64,000 nucleotides of DNA. Origin: Phycisphaerae bacterium. Lineage in GTDB: Bacteria; Planctomycetota; Phycisphaerae; Phycisphaerales; UBA1924. Below the pieces are notes generated by a model that did no database searches, was not told where the DNA came from, and saw only the letters and a list, made by a program, of their open reading frames with translations. The stretch lies in the NCBI GenBank assembly GCA_030432905.1, contig JAUILU010000003.1:62001-126000 (forward strand), read 5' to 3'. Both the position numbers and the translations under genes were made by a program. Shown piece after piece: positions 19,956-28,967 of this stretch (positions within the stretch are counted from its first letter, which is position 1; each line of letters opens with the position of its first letter).

Positions 19956-21242
19956 ATGACACGGATTTCGATGACTCGCGGAGCGATCGCAACTACGACA
20001 ATGATGCTTGCCGGACTGGCCGCAGCACAGCCCACGTTCCAGGCCGCTGCACCCGTGCCGACCGGGCATCGCCCCGGTGGTGTCGAATTCGGCGACTTTG
20101 ACGGCGACACCATGATCGACATGGTCTACTCCAACGATGTCCCCGACAGCGTTTCAATCCGCTTCGGAACAGGCGCCGGATTGTTTGGTGCAGCTGTCAA
20201 CTTCCCAACCGGTGCCAACACGGGCCCAGATTCCTTTGCGATCGCGGACTTCGATCAGGACTTGGATCTAGATGTCGCGGTGGTATTGAAGAACATCAAC
20301 ACCGTCGCAATCCTGACCAACAACGCCGGCACGCTCAGCCTCGCAGGCCAGTTCGCTGTAGGTGCCGATCCTCGCCGGATCCATGCCGCAGATATTGACG
20401 GCGATGGCGACGCAGACCTGTTGACCTCGAACCGTGACAGCAACACCGTCAGCGTGCTCACAAACACAGCCGGCTCGTTTAATGTCACCTCCACCCTGGC
20501 GGCTGGTGATCGACCGGTCGCTGCGATCGGAGCGGACCTTGATGGTGACGGCGATATGGAAGTCGTTGCGTCGAACAACCGCGGGCGAGCCGTCATGGTC
20601 TTCACGAACACCGGCGCTGGCTTTGCAGCACCTGTGAGCATCGGTGTTGGCCCCATTGTCCGACCGGAGGGGCTCGATGCTGCCGACCTTGACGGCGATG
20701 GCGATGAGGATGTCATCGTTGCTCTCTCCGACGACGGCGTCGGCTTCGTAGGCGTGATGACCAATCAGGGCGGCGCTCTCTCCGCACCGATCAGCACGAA
20801 CAGCGGCGGTGTCAACACAGACAGCGTCACGGCCGGTGATCTCGACGGCGACGGCGACCTCGATGTCGCGGCGACGAATCAGGACTCCAACAACATCGGC
20901 ATCCTGGTCAACAACGCGGGCAGCCTGTCACTCTCGAGCACGCTGGTGGCGGGCACACGACCCGAGCGGATCGTCCGAGCCGATGTGAACGGCGACAACC
21001 TGCCGGACCTCGCGACCGCCAACCGCGACAGCAACACCATCTCGATCTTCGAGAACACCACGGTTGGCAACAATGACTGCCTCGCAGATGTCAACGGTGA
21101 TGGTGTACTCAGCCCGACCGACTTCACGGCATGGATCGACGCGTTTAACAACACATCGCCCGAATGTGACCAGAACGGAGACGGGAACTGCAACCCGACC
21201 GACTTTACAGCTTGGATCGCGAACTACAACGCCGGCTGCTAG
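19956..21242 (+). CDS. Secreted FG-GAP/VCBS repeat protein with dockerin-like module
   Basis: Repeated 'ADLDGDGDxDVVAxN' Ca-binding-type repeats; ATG at 19956 with signal peptide; C-terminus CLADVNGDGVLSPTDFTAWI...NAGC. Confidence 0.85.
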   Translation: MTRISMTRGAIATTTMMLAGLAAAQPTFQAAAPVPTGHRPGGVEFGDFDGDTMIDMVYSNDVPDSVSIRFGTGAGLFGAAVNFPTGANTGPDSFAIADFDQDLDLDVAVVLKNINTVAILTNNAGTLSLAGQFAVGADPRRIHAADIDGDGDADLLTSNRDSNTVSVLTNTAGSFNVTSTLAAGDRPVAAIGADLDGDGDMEVVASNNRGRAVMVFTNTGAGFAAPVSIGVGPIVRPEGLDAADLDGDGDEDVIVALSDDGVGFVGVMTNQGGALSAPISTNSGGVNTDSVTAGDLDGDGDLDVAATNQDSNNIGILVNNAGSLSLSSTLVAGTRPERIVRADVNGDNLPDLATANRDSNTISIFENTTVGNNDCLADVNGDGVLSPTDFTAWIDAFNNTSPECDQNGDGNCNPTDFTAWIANYNAGC

Positions 21243-21271
21243 ATTCGATCGAGCGGTATTGACCACAACCG

Positions 21272-21304
21272 CGACCGACCCTGGGAAACCTGGGTCGGTC
21301 GTTT
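21272..21304 (+). terminator. Intrinsic terminator
   Basis: CGACCGACCC-loop-GGGTCGGTCG followed by TTTCT. Confidence 0.7.
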
Positions 21305-21518
21305 CTGTGAGCGGCCCTTGGATCCACTACTGCCCCAGAGCGGTTCTGACGAGAAGCAAGATGCACTGCCGAGTTTCGAGCGGCAAGCTCGGCCATGCCT
21401 TTGAGATTTGCTGCAACTCCACGAGTTCTGACTCTGCGGCACAATCGCTGCCACTAACGCTGTCAGGCGTGAGGAGGCTGCCATAAACACCTTTATCACC
21501 AGCACTTTGCAAAGCAGT

Positions 21519-21568
21519 CCTGCAGCTTCCCAAACTGAATGTCGTCGGTTCGATCCCGATCACCCGCT
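21519..21568 (+). repeat. tRNA-Gly(CCC)-like 3' fragment, att-like copy 2
   Basis: CCTGCAGCTTCCCAAACTGAATGTCGTCGGTTCGATCCCGATCACCCGCT: anticodon-loop-like TTCCCAA, T-arm GTCGGTTCGATCCCGAT, acceptor CACCCGCT; no matching 5' acceptor (GCGGGTG) upstream. Confidence 0.65.
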
Positions 21569-21679
21569 TTCTCACTTCCGAGCCAATACAAACGATACCG
21601 GCCTACGTGCCATCCATGGCGAAGTGCTGATTATGTTCAGACAAGTGAAGCCAGCTCTCAACCACCGTTGAATCACGGA

Positions 21680-22867
21680 CTAGTAAATCGGTGTAAACGG
21701 CAGAATGATCGAAACGGTAATTAAGATAATGATGACCCACTCTAAAACTTCGAGTCGTTTGGTCGCGGTCGAGTCTGACATTTTGCCGTAGAGGCTCTCT
21801 GTGACCTCGAGCTTTCGCTGCACGCTCGCCTGCCAGGCCGGGAGATCGAGGCGGTTGGCCGACACGCGGTAGAGCCGGGCGAGATACTGGTTGCCGAGCA
21901 ACTTAATGGCGTTGTTCACACCCTCGAACATCACTGCGGCATCGGTCTGCACGGACGCGAACCGCCGGAGCATCCGGCTTGATGCGAACGCGGGCCAGAA
22001 CCGCGCCTTTGTCAACGCCGAGAGCGTTTCGTCTGCGTGGTCCAGGATCTCGTCGAGTTCCTGGTCGAGCACACGGAGTTCGAGCAGCTCGATGTTCGCG
22101 TGCTGGAGCACGGACACAACATCGTCAGGCTCGGCGTCGAAGAGGACCGCCGCGTTCCAATCGACGACAGCGAGGTCGTTCTCGGTGTAGGCGATGGTCG
22201 ATTCGGTGGTCCGTTCGATCTGACCACGAGATAGCCCGACGCGCTCGGCTTCGATCGCTTGGGCGATGACGGCGCGGTGCGTGTCGAGCAGGGAAGTCGG
22301 GGAACCGCCATCCCACGAGGTGATGGCGAAGACGGCGTAGTCCTCGACGGCATCCGAGAGCTTCGGGCGTTCGACCGCGGGCTTGATGGCCTCGAGCACG
22401 CGAGCAACGCGCTGGCGCGCATCGGCCTCGAGGTCGGCGTGCTCGTAGAGCGCGGCGCCGAGTTCTGGAAGGCCGGACAGGTTGCTCGGCAACGGCATGC
22501 GGTACGTCAGCAACGCGGCGCCAAAGTCGTAGATCAAAACCTCAACAGGGCCATCTGTCACAGCGCTACCGACCTTGACGGATTCGCCCTCGGCGATGAG
22601 CCTGATCGGTGGCGGGCTGTAGTCGAACCAGACCGGCGCGGGCCGGCGTGACCGGACAACCTTGTGGCGGGTTGCTTCGCGCACGAGCGGCTGGGCCGAG
22701 TCGAGGTCGATCTGGAAACCGATGTCGAAAGCGAAGAAGGCCAGAGCGTGGCCGGAGATCTGGACGGTCGTTGGGTCAGCGGACACAGACATGGCGAGTG
22801 ACTCCACAGTCAGAGCTGGCAACTGACCGGCCATCAGACCGGTCAAGATTGCCGCCATGATTATCAC
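21680..22867 (-). CDS. RMD1/DUF155-like membrane-anchored protein
   Basis: C-terminal 'RLEVLEWVIIILITVSIILPF' and central 'ENDLAVVDWNAAVLFDAEPDDVVSVLQHANIELLELRVLDQELD' resemble the DUF155 family. Confidence 0.6.
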   Translation of the reverse strand: MIIMAAILTGLMAGQLPALTVESLAMSVSADPTTVQISGHALAFFAFDIGFQIDLDSAQPLVREATRHKVVRSRRPAPVWFDYSPPPIRLIAEGESVKVGSAVTDGPVEVLIYDFGAALLTYRMPLPSNLSGLPELGAALYEHADLEADARQRVARVLEAIKPAVERPKLSDAVEDYAVFAITSWDGGSPTSLLDTHRAVIAQAIEAERVGLSRGQIERTTESTIAYTENDLAVVDWNAAVLFDAEPDDVVSVLQHANIELLELRVLDQELDEILDHADETLSALTKARFWPAFASSRMLRRFASVQTDAAVMFEGVNNAIKLLGNQYLARLYRVSANRLDLPAWQASVQRKLEVTESLYGKMSDSTATKRLEVLEWVIIILITVSIILPFTPIY

Positions 22868-22959
22868 ATCGTTGAGCCAGCTTGTTCACTGCCGGGCACT
22901 CTCTGATCTATAATTTATTTGAGGCGGCCAGGCCGTGACCGCACTCTTCGAGGTGGCCC

Positions 22960-23787
22960 ATGGTCAAGAAGTCCCCGGAGCCCAGCCGCGGCTCCGCATC
23001 CCCGAGTTCGACACACCGCCCGCCGGTCGCCGGGGGCGTTCTTCCGCTGAGCATCCTTCCCCAACCGACCGACGAGACCTGCGGGCCCACGTGCCTGCAC
23101 GCGGTGTACCGGTACTGGGGTGAGAGCGACTCGCTCGAGGAGGTCATCGACTCTGCGCGTTCGCTCAACATCACAGGCGCAGGCCGCGGCACGCTCGCGG
23201 TCATGCTCGGCGTGCACGCTCTGACCAAGGGCTACCGGGCAAGCCTGTACACCTTCAACCTGAACGTATTCGACCCGACGTGGTTCGATGAGGACGGCGA
23301 GGCCGAGCCCGGCGAACTGTCAGACAAACTGCAGCAGCAGCTGGCAGCCAAGCGGGATGCCGACCCGCGGTTTGGTGTTGCGACCGAGTCGTACATCGAG
23401 TTTCTCAGGCTCGGAGGCACCATCCGCTTGAAGGACCTGACGAGCCGACTCATCTCCGGGTTTATTCGACGGGGCGTGCCGGTGTTGACGGGCTTGAGTT
23501 CGACGTATCTGTACCGCTGTGCACGCGAGTTTGGGCCGAACGATGACTACGACGACGTCCGCGGCGACCCGAGCGGGCACTTTGTCGTCCTGCACGGGTA
23601 TGACTCTAAATCGAGGAGTGTTTCGATCGCGGACCCGCTCGAGAACAACCCGGGATTCGAGACCCAGCAGTACAGCGTCTCGATGGGTCGGCTCGTTCCC
23701 GCGATCATGCTGGGCGTGCTGACGTACGACGCCAACTTGCTGGTGATCGAGCCTGCGGACGCGAGCCGCGGCGGAGACAGACCATGA
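22960..23787 (+). CDS. C39-like/papain-fold cysteine peptidase
   Basis: 'LPQPTDETCGPTCLHAVYRYWG' (Cys) and 'GHFVVLHGYDSKSRSVSIADPLENNPG' (His/Asp). Confidence 0.75.
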   Translation: MVKKSPEPSRGSASPSSTHRPPVAGGVLPLSILPQPTDETCGPTCLHAVYRYWGESDSLEEVIDSARSLNITGAGRGTLAVMLGVHALTKGYRASLYTFNLNVFDPTWFDEDGEAEPGELSDKLQQQLAAKRDADPRFGVATESYIEFLRLGGTIRLKDLTSRLISGFIRRGVPVLTGLSSTYLYRCAREFGPNDDYDDVRGDPSGHFVVLHGYDSKSRSVSIADPLENNPGFETQQYSVSMGRLVPAIMLGVLTYDANLLVIEPADASRGGDRP

Positions 23788-25229
23788 AGCCGATTCTTGT
23801 CGTGGATTCACCCAAGCGTTGGCCTCTGGCGATCCCGGGGACCGAGCTGGTTTCTTCGTACCAATACTTGTCTGATGAAACGCTCGCGGAGGGCGCGGGC
23901 CGGAAGGTGTTCAACCTCTGCCGATCGTTCAAGTACCAAGCCGCGGGCTACTACGTCTCGCTGCTCGCCGAGGCACGCGGACACAGGCCCCTGCCTTCGG
24001 TCAGCTCGATCCAGGACCTCCGGCTTGCCCCCGTAGTCAAGCTGGTGTCCGAGGACCTCGACGAGTTGATCCAGAAATCGCTCTCGCGTGTGAAGGCGGA
24101 TGGGTTCGATCTCAGCATCTACTTCGGGCACAACCTCGCGACCAGCCACGACCGACTCGCGACAGCGATCTTCAACGCGTTCCCCGCGCCCCTCCTGCGC
24201 GCACGGTTCGAGAGGAACGGCTCCTGGAAGCTGACCGCGGTCCGGGTCATCGGGCTGGGTGAGGTTCCAGAGTCGCACCACGACTTTCTGGTCGGACAGG
24301 CCGAGCGGTACCTCAGGCGTGCGCCGCGCAAAGCCAAAGCGGCGCCTGCGACACGTTTCGATCTTGCGATCTTGCACGACCCGGACGACCCGATGCCCCC
24401 ATCGAACGCGGAGGCGTTGCAGCGGTTCGTTGATGCCGCGGAAGAGACGGGTATCGCCTGTGACCTAGTCCGCAAAGACGCCTATGGCAGGATCGCCGAG
24501 TACGACGCGTTGTTTATCCGCGAAACGACGTACGTGAATCACCACACGTACCGCATCGCACGCCGCGCCGAGGCAGAGGGCATGGTCGTCATCGACGACC
24601 CTCGGTCGATCGTGCGATGCACGAACAAGGTCTACCTCGCCGAGACCATGGCAAGGCACCGCGTCGCGACACCCAGAACGCTTGTGCTGACTAAGGACAA
24701 CGCGCTCGATGGCCTGCGAACGCTCGGCTTCCCATGCGTTCTGAAAAGGCCCGACAGCTCGTTTTCCAGCGGCGTCGCCCGGTGCGATGCCGAGCAGGAC
24801 GCGGCGGGGATGCTCGCCTCTTTCTTTGAGCACAGCGACCTGCTCGTTGCACAGGAGTACGTGCCGACGGACTTTGACTGGCGGATCGGTGTGCTCGGCG
24901 GGGAGGCGTTGTTCGCCTGCCGATACGGGATGGCGCCCGAGCACTGGCAGATCGTCAAACGCGACGACGATGGTGTGCACGAGGGCGACGCGGAGACCAT
25001 GCTTATCAGCGATGCCCCGGCGGACGTTGTGAAGCTGGCGACGCGCGCCGCGAACCTGATCGGCGACGGGCTCTACGGCGTGGACCTCAAGGTCGTACGC
25101 GGGAAGCCTGTCGTGATCGAGATCAACGACAACCCGAACCTCGACGCTGGCGTTGAGGACGAAGCACTCGGCGACGAGCTGTACCGCCGGATCATGCGGC
25201 ACTTTTTCTGGAAACTCGAATCGAGATGA
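23784..25229 (+). CDS. RimK-type ATP-grasp ligase with N-terminal RLAN-like domain
   Basis: 'GRKVFNLCRSFKYQAAGYYVSLLAEARGHRPLPS' N-terminal domain; ATP-grasp 'GFPCVLKRPDSSFSSGV', 'GVDLKVVRGKPVVIEINDNPNLDAGVED'; ATGA overlap with the upstream gene. Confidence 0.85.
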   Translation: MKPILVVDSPKRWPLAIPGTELVSSYQYLSDETLAEGAGRKVFNLCRSFKYQAAGYYVSLLAEARGHRPLPSVSSIQDLRLAPVVKLVSEDLDELIQKSLSRVKADGFDLSIYFGHNLATSHDRLATAIFNAFPAPLLRARFERNGSWKLTAVRVIGLGEVPESHHDFLVGQAERYLRRAPRKAKAAPATRFDLAILHDPDDPMPPSNAEALQRFVDAAEETGIACDLVRKDAYGRIAEYDALFIRETTYVNHHTYRIARRAEAEGMVVIDDPRSIVRCTNKVYLAETMARHRVATPRTLVLTKDNALDGLRTLGFPCVLKRPDSSFSSGVARCDAEQDAAGMLASFFEHSDLLVAQEYVPTDFDWRIGVLGGEALFACRYGMAPEHWQIVKRDDDGVHEGDAETMLISDAPADVVKLATRAANLIGDGLYGVDLKVVRGKPVVIEINDNPNLDAGVEDEALGDELYRRIMRHFFWKLESR

Positions 25230-26488
25230 CCAACGAACCAACCAACTGGACGTACCCACTGGGCCTCTTTGACGCCTTCGGCATCGAGCTGGAGTACATG
25301 ATCGTGGACCGAGACACGCTCGATGTGCGCCCGATCTGTGACGAGCTCTTTCGCAAGGCGAACGGCTCGGACACTTCAGACGTCGAGCCCGACGGGCCCG
25401 AGGGCACCGTTTCATGGTCGAACGAGCTTGCGCTGCATGTGGTCGAACTGAAAACACAACGACCCGTGCCATCGATCGATGGGCTCGCGGACTCGTTTCA
25501 GGAGCACGTCCGCAGGATCGATGCGCTGCTGGAACCGATGAACGCGCGGCTACTACCCACCGCGATGCACCCGTGGATGGACCCGAACACCCAGACGAAG
25601 CTCTGGCCCCACGAGTACAACGAGATCTACCGCACGTATGACCGGATCTTCGGGTGCAAGGGTCACGGCTGGGGGAATCTCCAGAGCACGCACATCAACT
25701 TACCGTTCGCCAACGACGAAGAGTTCGGGAGGCTCCATGCCGCTCTGCGACTGGTGCTGCCTCTGCTCCCGGCGTTGGCGGCGAGTTCACCGATCGTCAA
25801 CGGTGATTGGTCGCCGATCTCCTGCCACCGGATGGAGGTCTACCGGACCAACTCCAAGCGAGTGCCCATGATGACGGGGCTCGTGGTGCCCGAGCCTGTG
25901 TTTACACGGGCGGCGTACGAGCGAGAGATACTTGGGAAGCTGTACGACGACCTGAAGCCGCTGGACCCGGAGGGCGTGCTGCGCCATGAATTCGCCAACG
26001 CACGCGGCGCGATGGCGCGATTCGACCGGGGTGCGATCGAGATCCGCGTGCTTGATATCCAGGAATGCCCCAAGGCCGACCTCGCGATCGCGGCGCTGAT
26101 TACCGAGGTTGTCCGTGCGGTCGTCGGCGAGCGATGGATGGGCTACGAGGACCAGAAGCTCGTCAAGACCGAGCCCCTGCACGGCGTGCTGCTGGACACG
26201 ATCCGGTACGCGGACCGCACACGGATACGCGAACGGGCTGTCCTCGATGCGTTCGGCGTGAAGCAGAGCATGGTCTGGGCGGCGGATCTTTGGGGTTCGC
26301 TTCTAGAACAGGTCATGCCCGATCATCCGACCTGGTCGCCGATGCTGCGCCGGATGATCAAGACGGGCACACTGGCAAACCGCATCGGGCAGCAGGTCAG
26401 GCGGTTCCCGAACAGAACGGAGTTGCAGGCTGTGTACGGCGAACTCGCCGAGTGTCTGCACAACGGGGAGTTGTACCGTGTCCCCTGA
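25226..26488 (+). CDS. GCS2-type glutamate-cysteine ligase-like carboxylate-amine ligase
   Basis: 'GLFDAFGIELEYMIVDRDTLDVRPI', 'NLQSTHINLPFANDEEFGRLHAALRLVLPLLPALAASSPIVNG'; ATGA overlap with the upstream gene. Confidence 0.8.
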   Translation: MTNEPTNWTYPLGLFDAFGIELEYMIVDRDTLDVRPICDELFRKANGSDTSDVEPDGPEGTVSWSNELALHVVELKTQRPVPSIDGLADSFQEHVRRIDALLEPMNARLLPTAMHPWMDPNTQTKLWPHEYNEIYRTYDRIFGCKGHGWGNLQSTHINLPFANDEEFGRLHAALRLVLPLLPALAASSPIVNGDWSPISCHRMEVYRTNSKRVPMMTGLVVPEPVFTRAAYEREILGKLYDDLKPLDPEGVLRHEFANARGAMARFDRGAIEIRVLDIQECPKADLAIAALITEVVRAVVGERWMGYEDQKLVKTEPLHGVLLDTIRYADRTRIRERAVLDAFGVKQSMVWAADLWGSLLEQVMPDHPTWSPMLRRMIKTGTLANRIGQQVRRFPNRTELQAVYGELAECLHNGELYRVP

Positions 26489-27200
26489 GTCCGCCAGCGG
26501 GCTGCCGGGCTTCATTCTGCTGACCTGCGAGCACGGCGGCCGGGACGTGCCGGATTCATACAAGAGCCTGTTCCGTGGGCAGAAAGAGGTTCTCGACAGC
26601 CACCGGGGCTACGACATCGGTGCCCTTGGCGTCGCGCTGCGGATGGCGTCCCGCCTCGCGGTGCCGATCATTTTCTCGACTGTGACGCGTCTGCTGGTTG
26701 ACCTGAACCGTTCTGACAACGCAGCCGACGTCTTCAGCGAGTTCACGAGGGGCCTTGCCGCTGATGAGCGTGAACGGATCCTCGCGACTCACTACAGACC
26801 CCACCGAGAGCGTGTGGAGCAGTTGGTCACGGCGGCGATCGCATCTGGACATCGCGTGCTTCACCTCGGCGTTCACTCATGCACCGATGAGCTGAACGGA
26901 AACGTGCGAGACCTCGATATCTCGCTGCTGTTTGATGAGGCACGGGGCCTTGAAGCAGAGCTTTGCGATCGGTTCCGGGCGGCGCTCCAGCGGGAAGCAG
27001 GCGGATTGCGGTACCCATTCAACGAGCCGTACCGGGGTGCTGACGATGGACTGACAACGACATTGCGGTCGCGGTTTGCGCCGGAGGAGTATCTGGGGAT
27101 TGAGATCGAGGTTCGGCAGGGCATGGTTCGCAGGGCCGCCGAGCAGAAAGCAGTCGGCGATCTTTTGGCGGTCTCGCTTCGAACCGGGCTAGGCGGCTAA
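26478..27200 (+). CDS. N-formylglutamate amidohydrolase-like protein
   Basis: 'LLTCEHGGRDVP', 'LDSHRGYDIGALGVALRMASRL', 'TVTRLLVDLNRS', 'LGVHSCTDELNG'; GTG start overlapping the upstream gene. Confidence 0.8.
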   Translation: MSPESASGLPGFILLTCEHGGRDVPDSYKSLFRGQKEVLDSHRGYDIGALGVALRMASRLAVPIIFSTVTRLLVDLNRSDNAADVFSEFTRGLAADERERILATHYRPHRERVEQLVTAAIASGHRVLHLGVHSCTDELNGNVRDLDISLLFDEARGLEAELCDRFRAALQREAGGLRYPFNEPYRGADDGLTTTLRSRFAPEEYLGIEIEVRQGMVRRAAEQKAVGDLLAVSLRTGLGG

Positions 27201-27228
27201 TCTCCCGGAGAACGCTGGAGGACCACGG

Positions 27229-27969
27229 ATGCCACAGTCTTCGGCACCTGCCGACCGTCTGTACTTTGGATTCAAGCCCGGGCGAGAGCTCGGCGGCAAG
27301 TACGTCATCGAAGGCCTGCTCGGACGGGGCTGGGAGGGCGAGGTCTACCGCGTCGTCGAGAACCGGACGGGTGCGCTCCGCGCTGCGAAGGTGTTCTTCC
27401 CCCAACGAAACAACAACGACCGCGCGGTCAATTTCTACGCCAAGAAGCTCGAGCGGCTCCGCTCATGCCCGATTGTGATCAAGTACCACCACGCCGAGAC
27501 GATCCATCGGCGCGACGAACCGGTGACGGTGCTGATCAGTGAGTACGTCGAGGGCGAGATCCTCGACGACCTCATCCGCCGGGGCCGGGGCAAGCGGCTG
27601 CCGGACTACGAAGCCCTGCGGATCTTCTACGAGCTCGTGGTCGGTTTGGAGAGCATCCACGCCGAGCGTGAGTACCACGGCGATCTGCACACCGGCAACC
27701 TGCTCGTCCAGCGGCGGGGTGTGCACTTCGACGTCAAACTCGTTGACCTTTTCGACCACGGCAGACCCTCGAAAGCAAACGCCCAGTTCGACCTGATGTG
27801 CTCGATCAGACTGCTCTACGACATGCTCGGCGGGCAGAAGAGGTACAGCGCCCTGAGGCCAGAGTTAAAATGGATCATGGGCGGGCTTCGGCAGTCGCTC
27901 GTCCTGAAACGATTCCCGACCGCGGCCAAGCTTCGCACGCACCTAGAACGTTTCGAGTGGCAGCGATAA
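27229..27969 (+). CDS. Ser/Thr protein kinase-like protein
   Basis: Gly-rich loop 'LLGRGWEGEVYRV', 'AAKVFF', catalytic 'YHGDLHTGNLLV', 'VKLVDLFDHG'. Confidence 0.75.
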   Translation: MPQSSAPADRLYFGFKPGRELGGKYVIEGLLGRGWEGEVYRVVENRTGALRAAKVFFPQRNNNDRAVNFYAKKLERLRSCPIVIKYHHAETIHRRDEPVTVLISEYVEGEILDDLIRRGRGKRLPDYEALRIFYELVVGLESIHAEREYHGDLHTGNLLVQRRGVHFDVKLVDLFDHGRPSKANAQFDLMCSIRLLYDMLGGQKRYSALRPELKWIMGGLRQSLVLKRFPTAAKLRTHLERFEWQR

Positions 27970-27975
27970 CTCCGG

Positions 27976-28815
27976 CTAGTCGCCTCGTCTGATTGTCGGG
28001 CGGTACATCGCGATCGAGAGATCGTCTGGATGGCCTGTCGGCGAATCTGTCATCGCTCGGCTCGTAAGATCGACCAGCTTGCCCAGAGCCTGCGCCGCGT
28101 TCCCGACTCTGCACGCTGATGAGATCTGGTCGAGTGTGAGGTTGTCTGAGAGCCCGTCGGACGCGACGAGAACGGTGTCCATCGGACGGAGATCGACCGG
28201 CGGGCCGACGTGGACGAACATCTCGGGGAAGCCGAGCACGTTGAGGACGACGCCGCTGTCTTCGTGCGCCTGAGCCTCAGAGGCGTTGATGAGCCCTGCC
28301 TCGACGCCGAAGCCAACGAGCGAGTGCGGGAGCGTCGCAAACCTGATGGCCCCGCGTTGGCCGACGACAACCGAGGGCGAATCGCCCGCATGGAAGACTC
28401 TTGCGACGCCTTCGCTGATGAGCACCGCGGTCAGTGTTGAGCCGGCACCGACGCGTAGATCGGCTACCGCTTCGTTGGCGCGGTCAAACCCCGCGAGGAC
28501 CGCAGACGTGAGGTCTGCATCGCCCGCTTCATCGATCGAGGCAGCCAGGGCTTCGACGGCGGCAGCCGACGCTCGATCGCCCGCGGGCATCCCGCCGCAA
28601 CCGTCGGCGACCGCGAGTAGCACCCCTTCAGACCCCGCTGGCATCACGAGCACTGCGTCTTCGTTGGTCTCAGGTCTGGCTGGGGAGGACACCGAGGTTG
28701 CAGCCAGCGCCGCGTGCTCGTAACGACGGAGCACCTTGTCCCCTCCACCTGAGTGTACGAAAGGCTGCGTCAAACTCTCGGGCGGGTTCGCCATCGGACA
28801 GATTGTCTCCAGCAA
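27976..28815 (-). CDS. PP2C-family protein phosphatase
   Basis: 'RPETNEDAVLVMPAG', 'LLAVADGCGGMPAGDRASAAAVE', 'DTVLVASDGLSDNL'. Confidence 0.85.
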   Translation of the reverse strand: MLETICPMANPPESLTQPFVHSGGGDKVLRRYEHAALAATSVSSPARPETNEDAVLVMPAGSEGVLLAVADGCGGMPAGDRASAAAVEALAASIDEAGDADLTSAVLAGFDRANEAVADLRVGAGSTLTAVLISEGVARVFHAGDSPSVVVGQRGAIRFATLPHSLVGFGVEAGLINASEAQAHEDSGVVLNVLGFPEMFVHVGPPVDLRPMDTVLVASDGLSDNLTLDQISSACRVGNAAQALGKLVDLTSRAMTDSPTGHPDDLSIAMYRPTIRRGD

Positions 28816-28967
28816 GGCAGGGGTGAAACCTGCTCAGGTAGTCTATTCTCAAGTTCGCATGGACACTCCCTGTGCGGTTCATTGGGAGGTCGGCGTTGAT
28901 TTTGGCCTATGTGGCGACAAGAGATCGGTGACAGGCGGCTCACCCAGAGCCTGAGGATGGGGCAAGC

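Noticed and set aside
16355-20000. Repeated TTDGG(Q)TW and DGDGD DNA words as a possible CRISPR or satellite array
   Set aside because: They are in-frame protein repeats (Asp-box, FG-GAP) with irregular spacing, not a spacer-repeat array.
21327-21575. ORF 'MRKRVIGIEPTTFSLGSCRTALQSAGDKGV...' as a protein-coding gene
   Set aside because: 'IGIEPTTFSLGS' is the reverse-complement translation of the tRNA-Gly 3' fragment; this is a well-known spurious ORF type.
24465-25472. 335-aa minus-strand ORF
   Set aside because: Antisense to the RimK and GCS2-type genes, which carry clear motifs.
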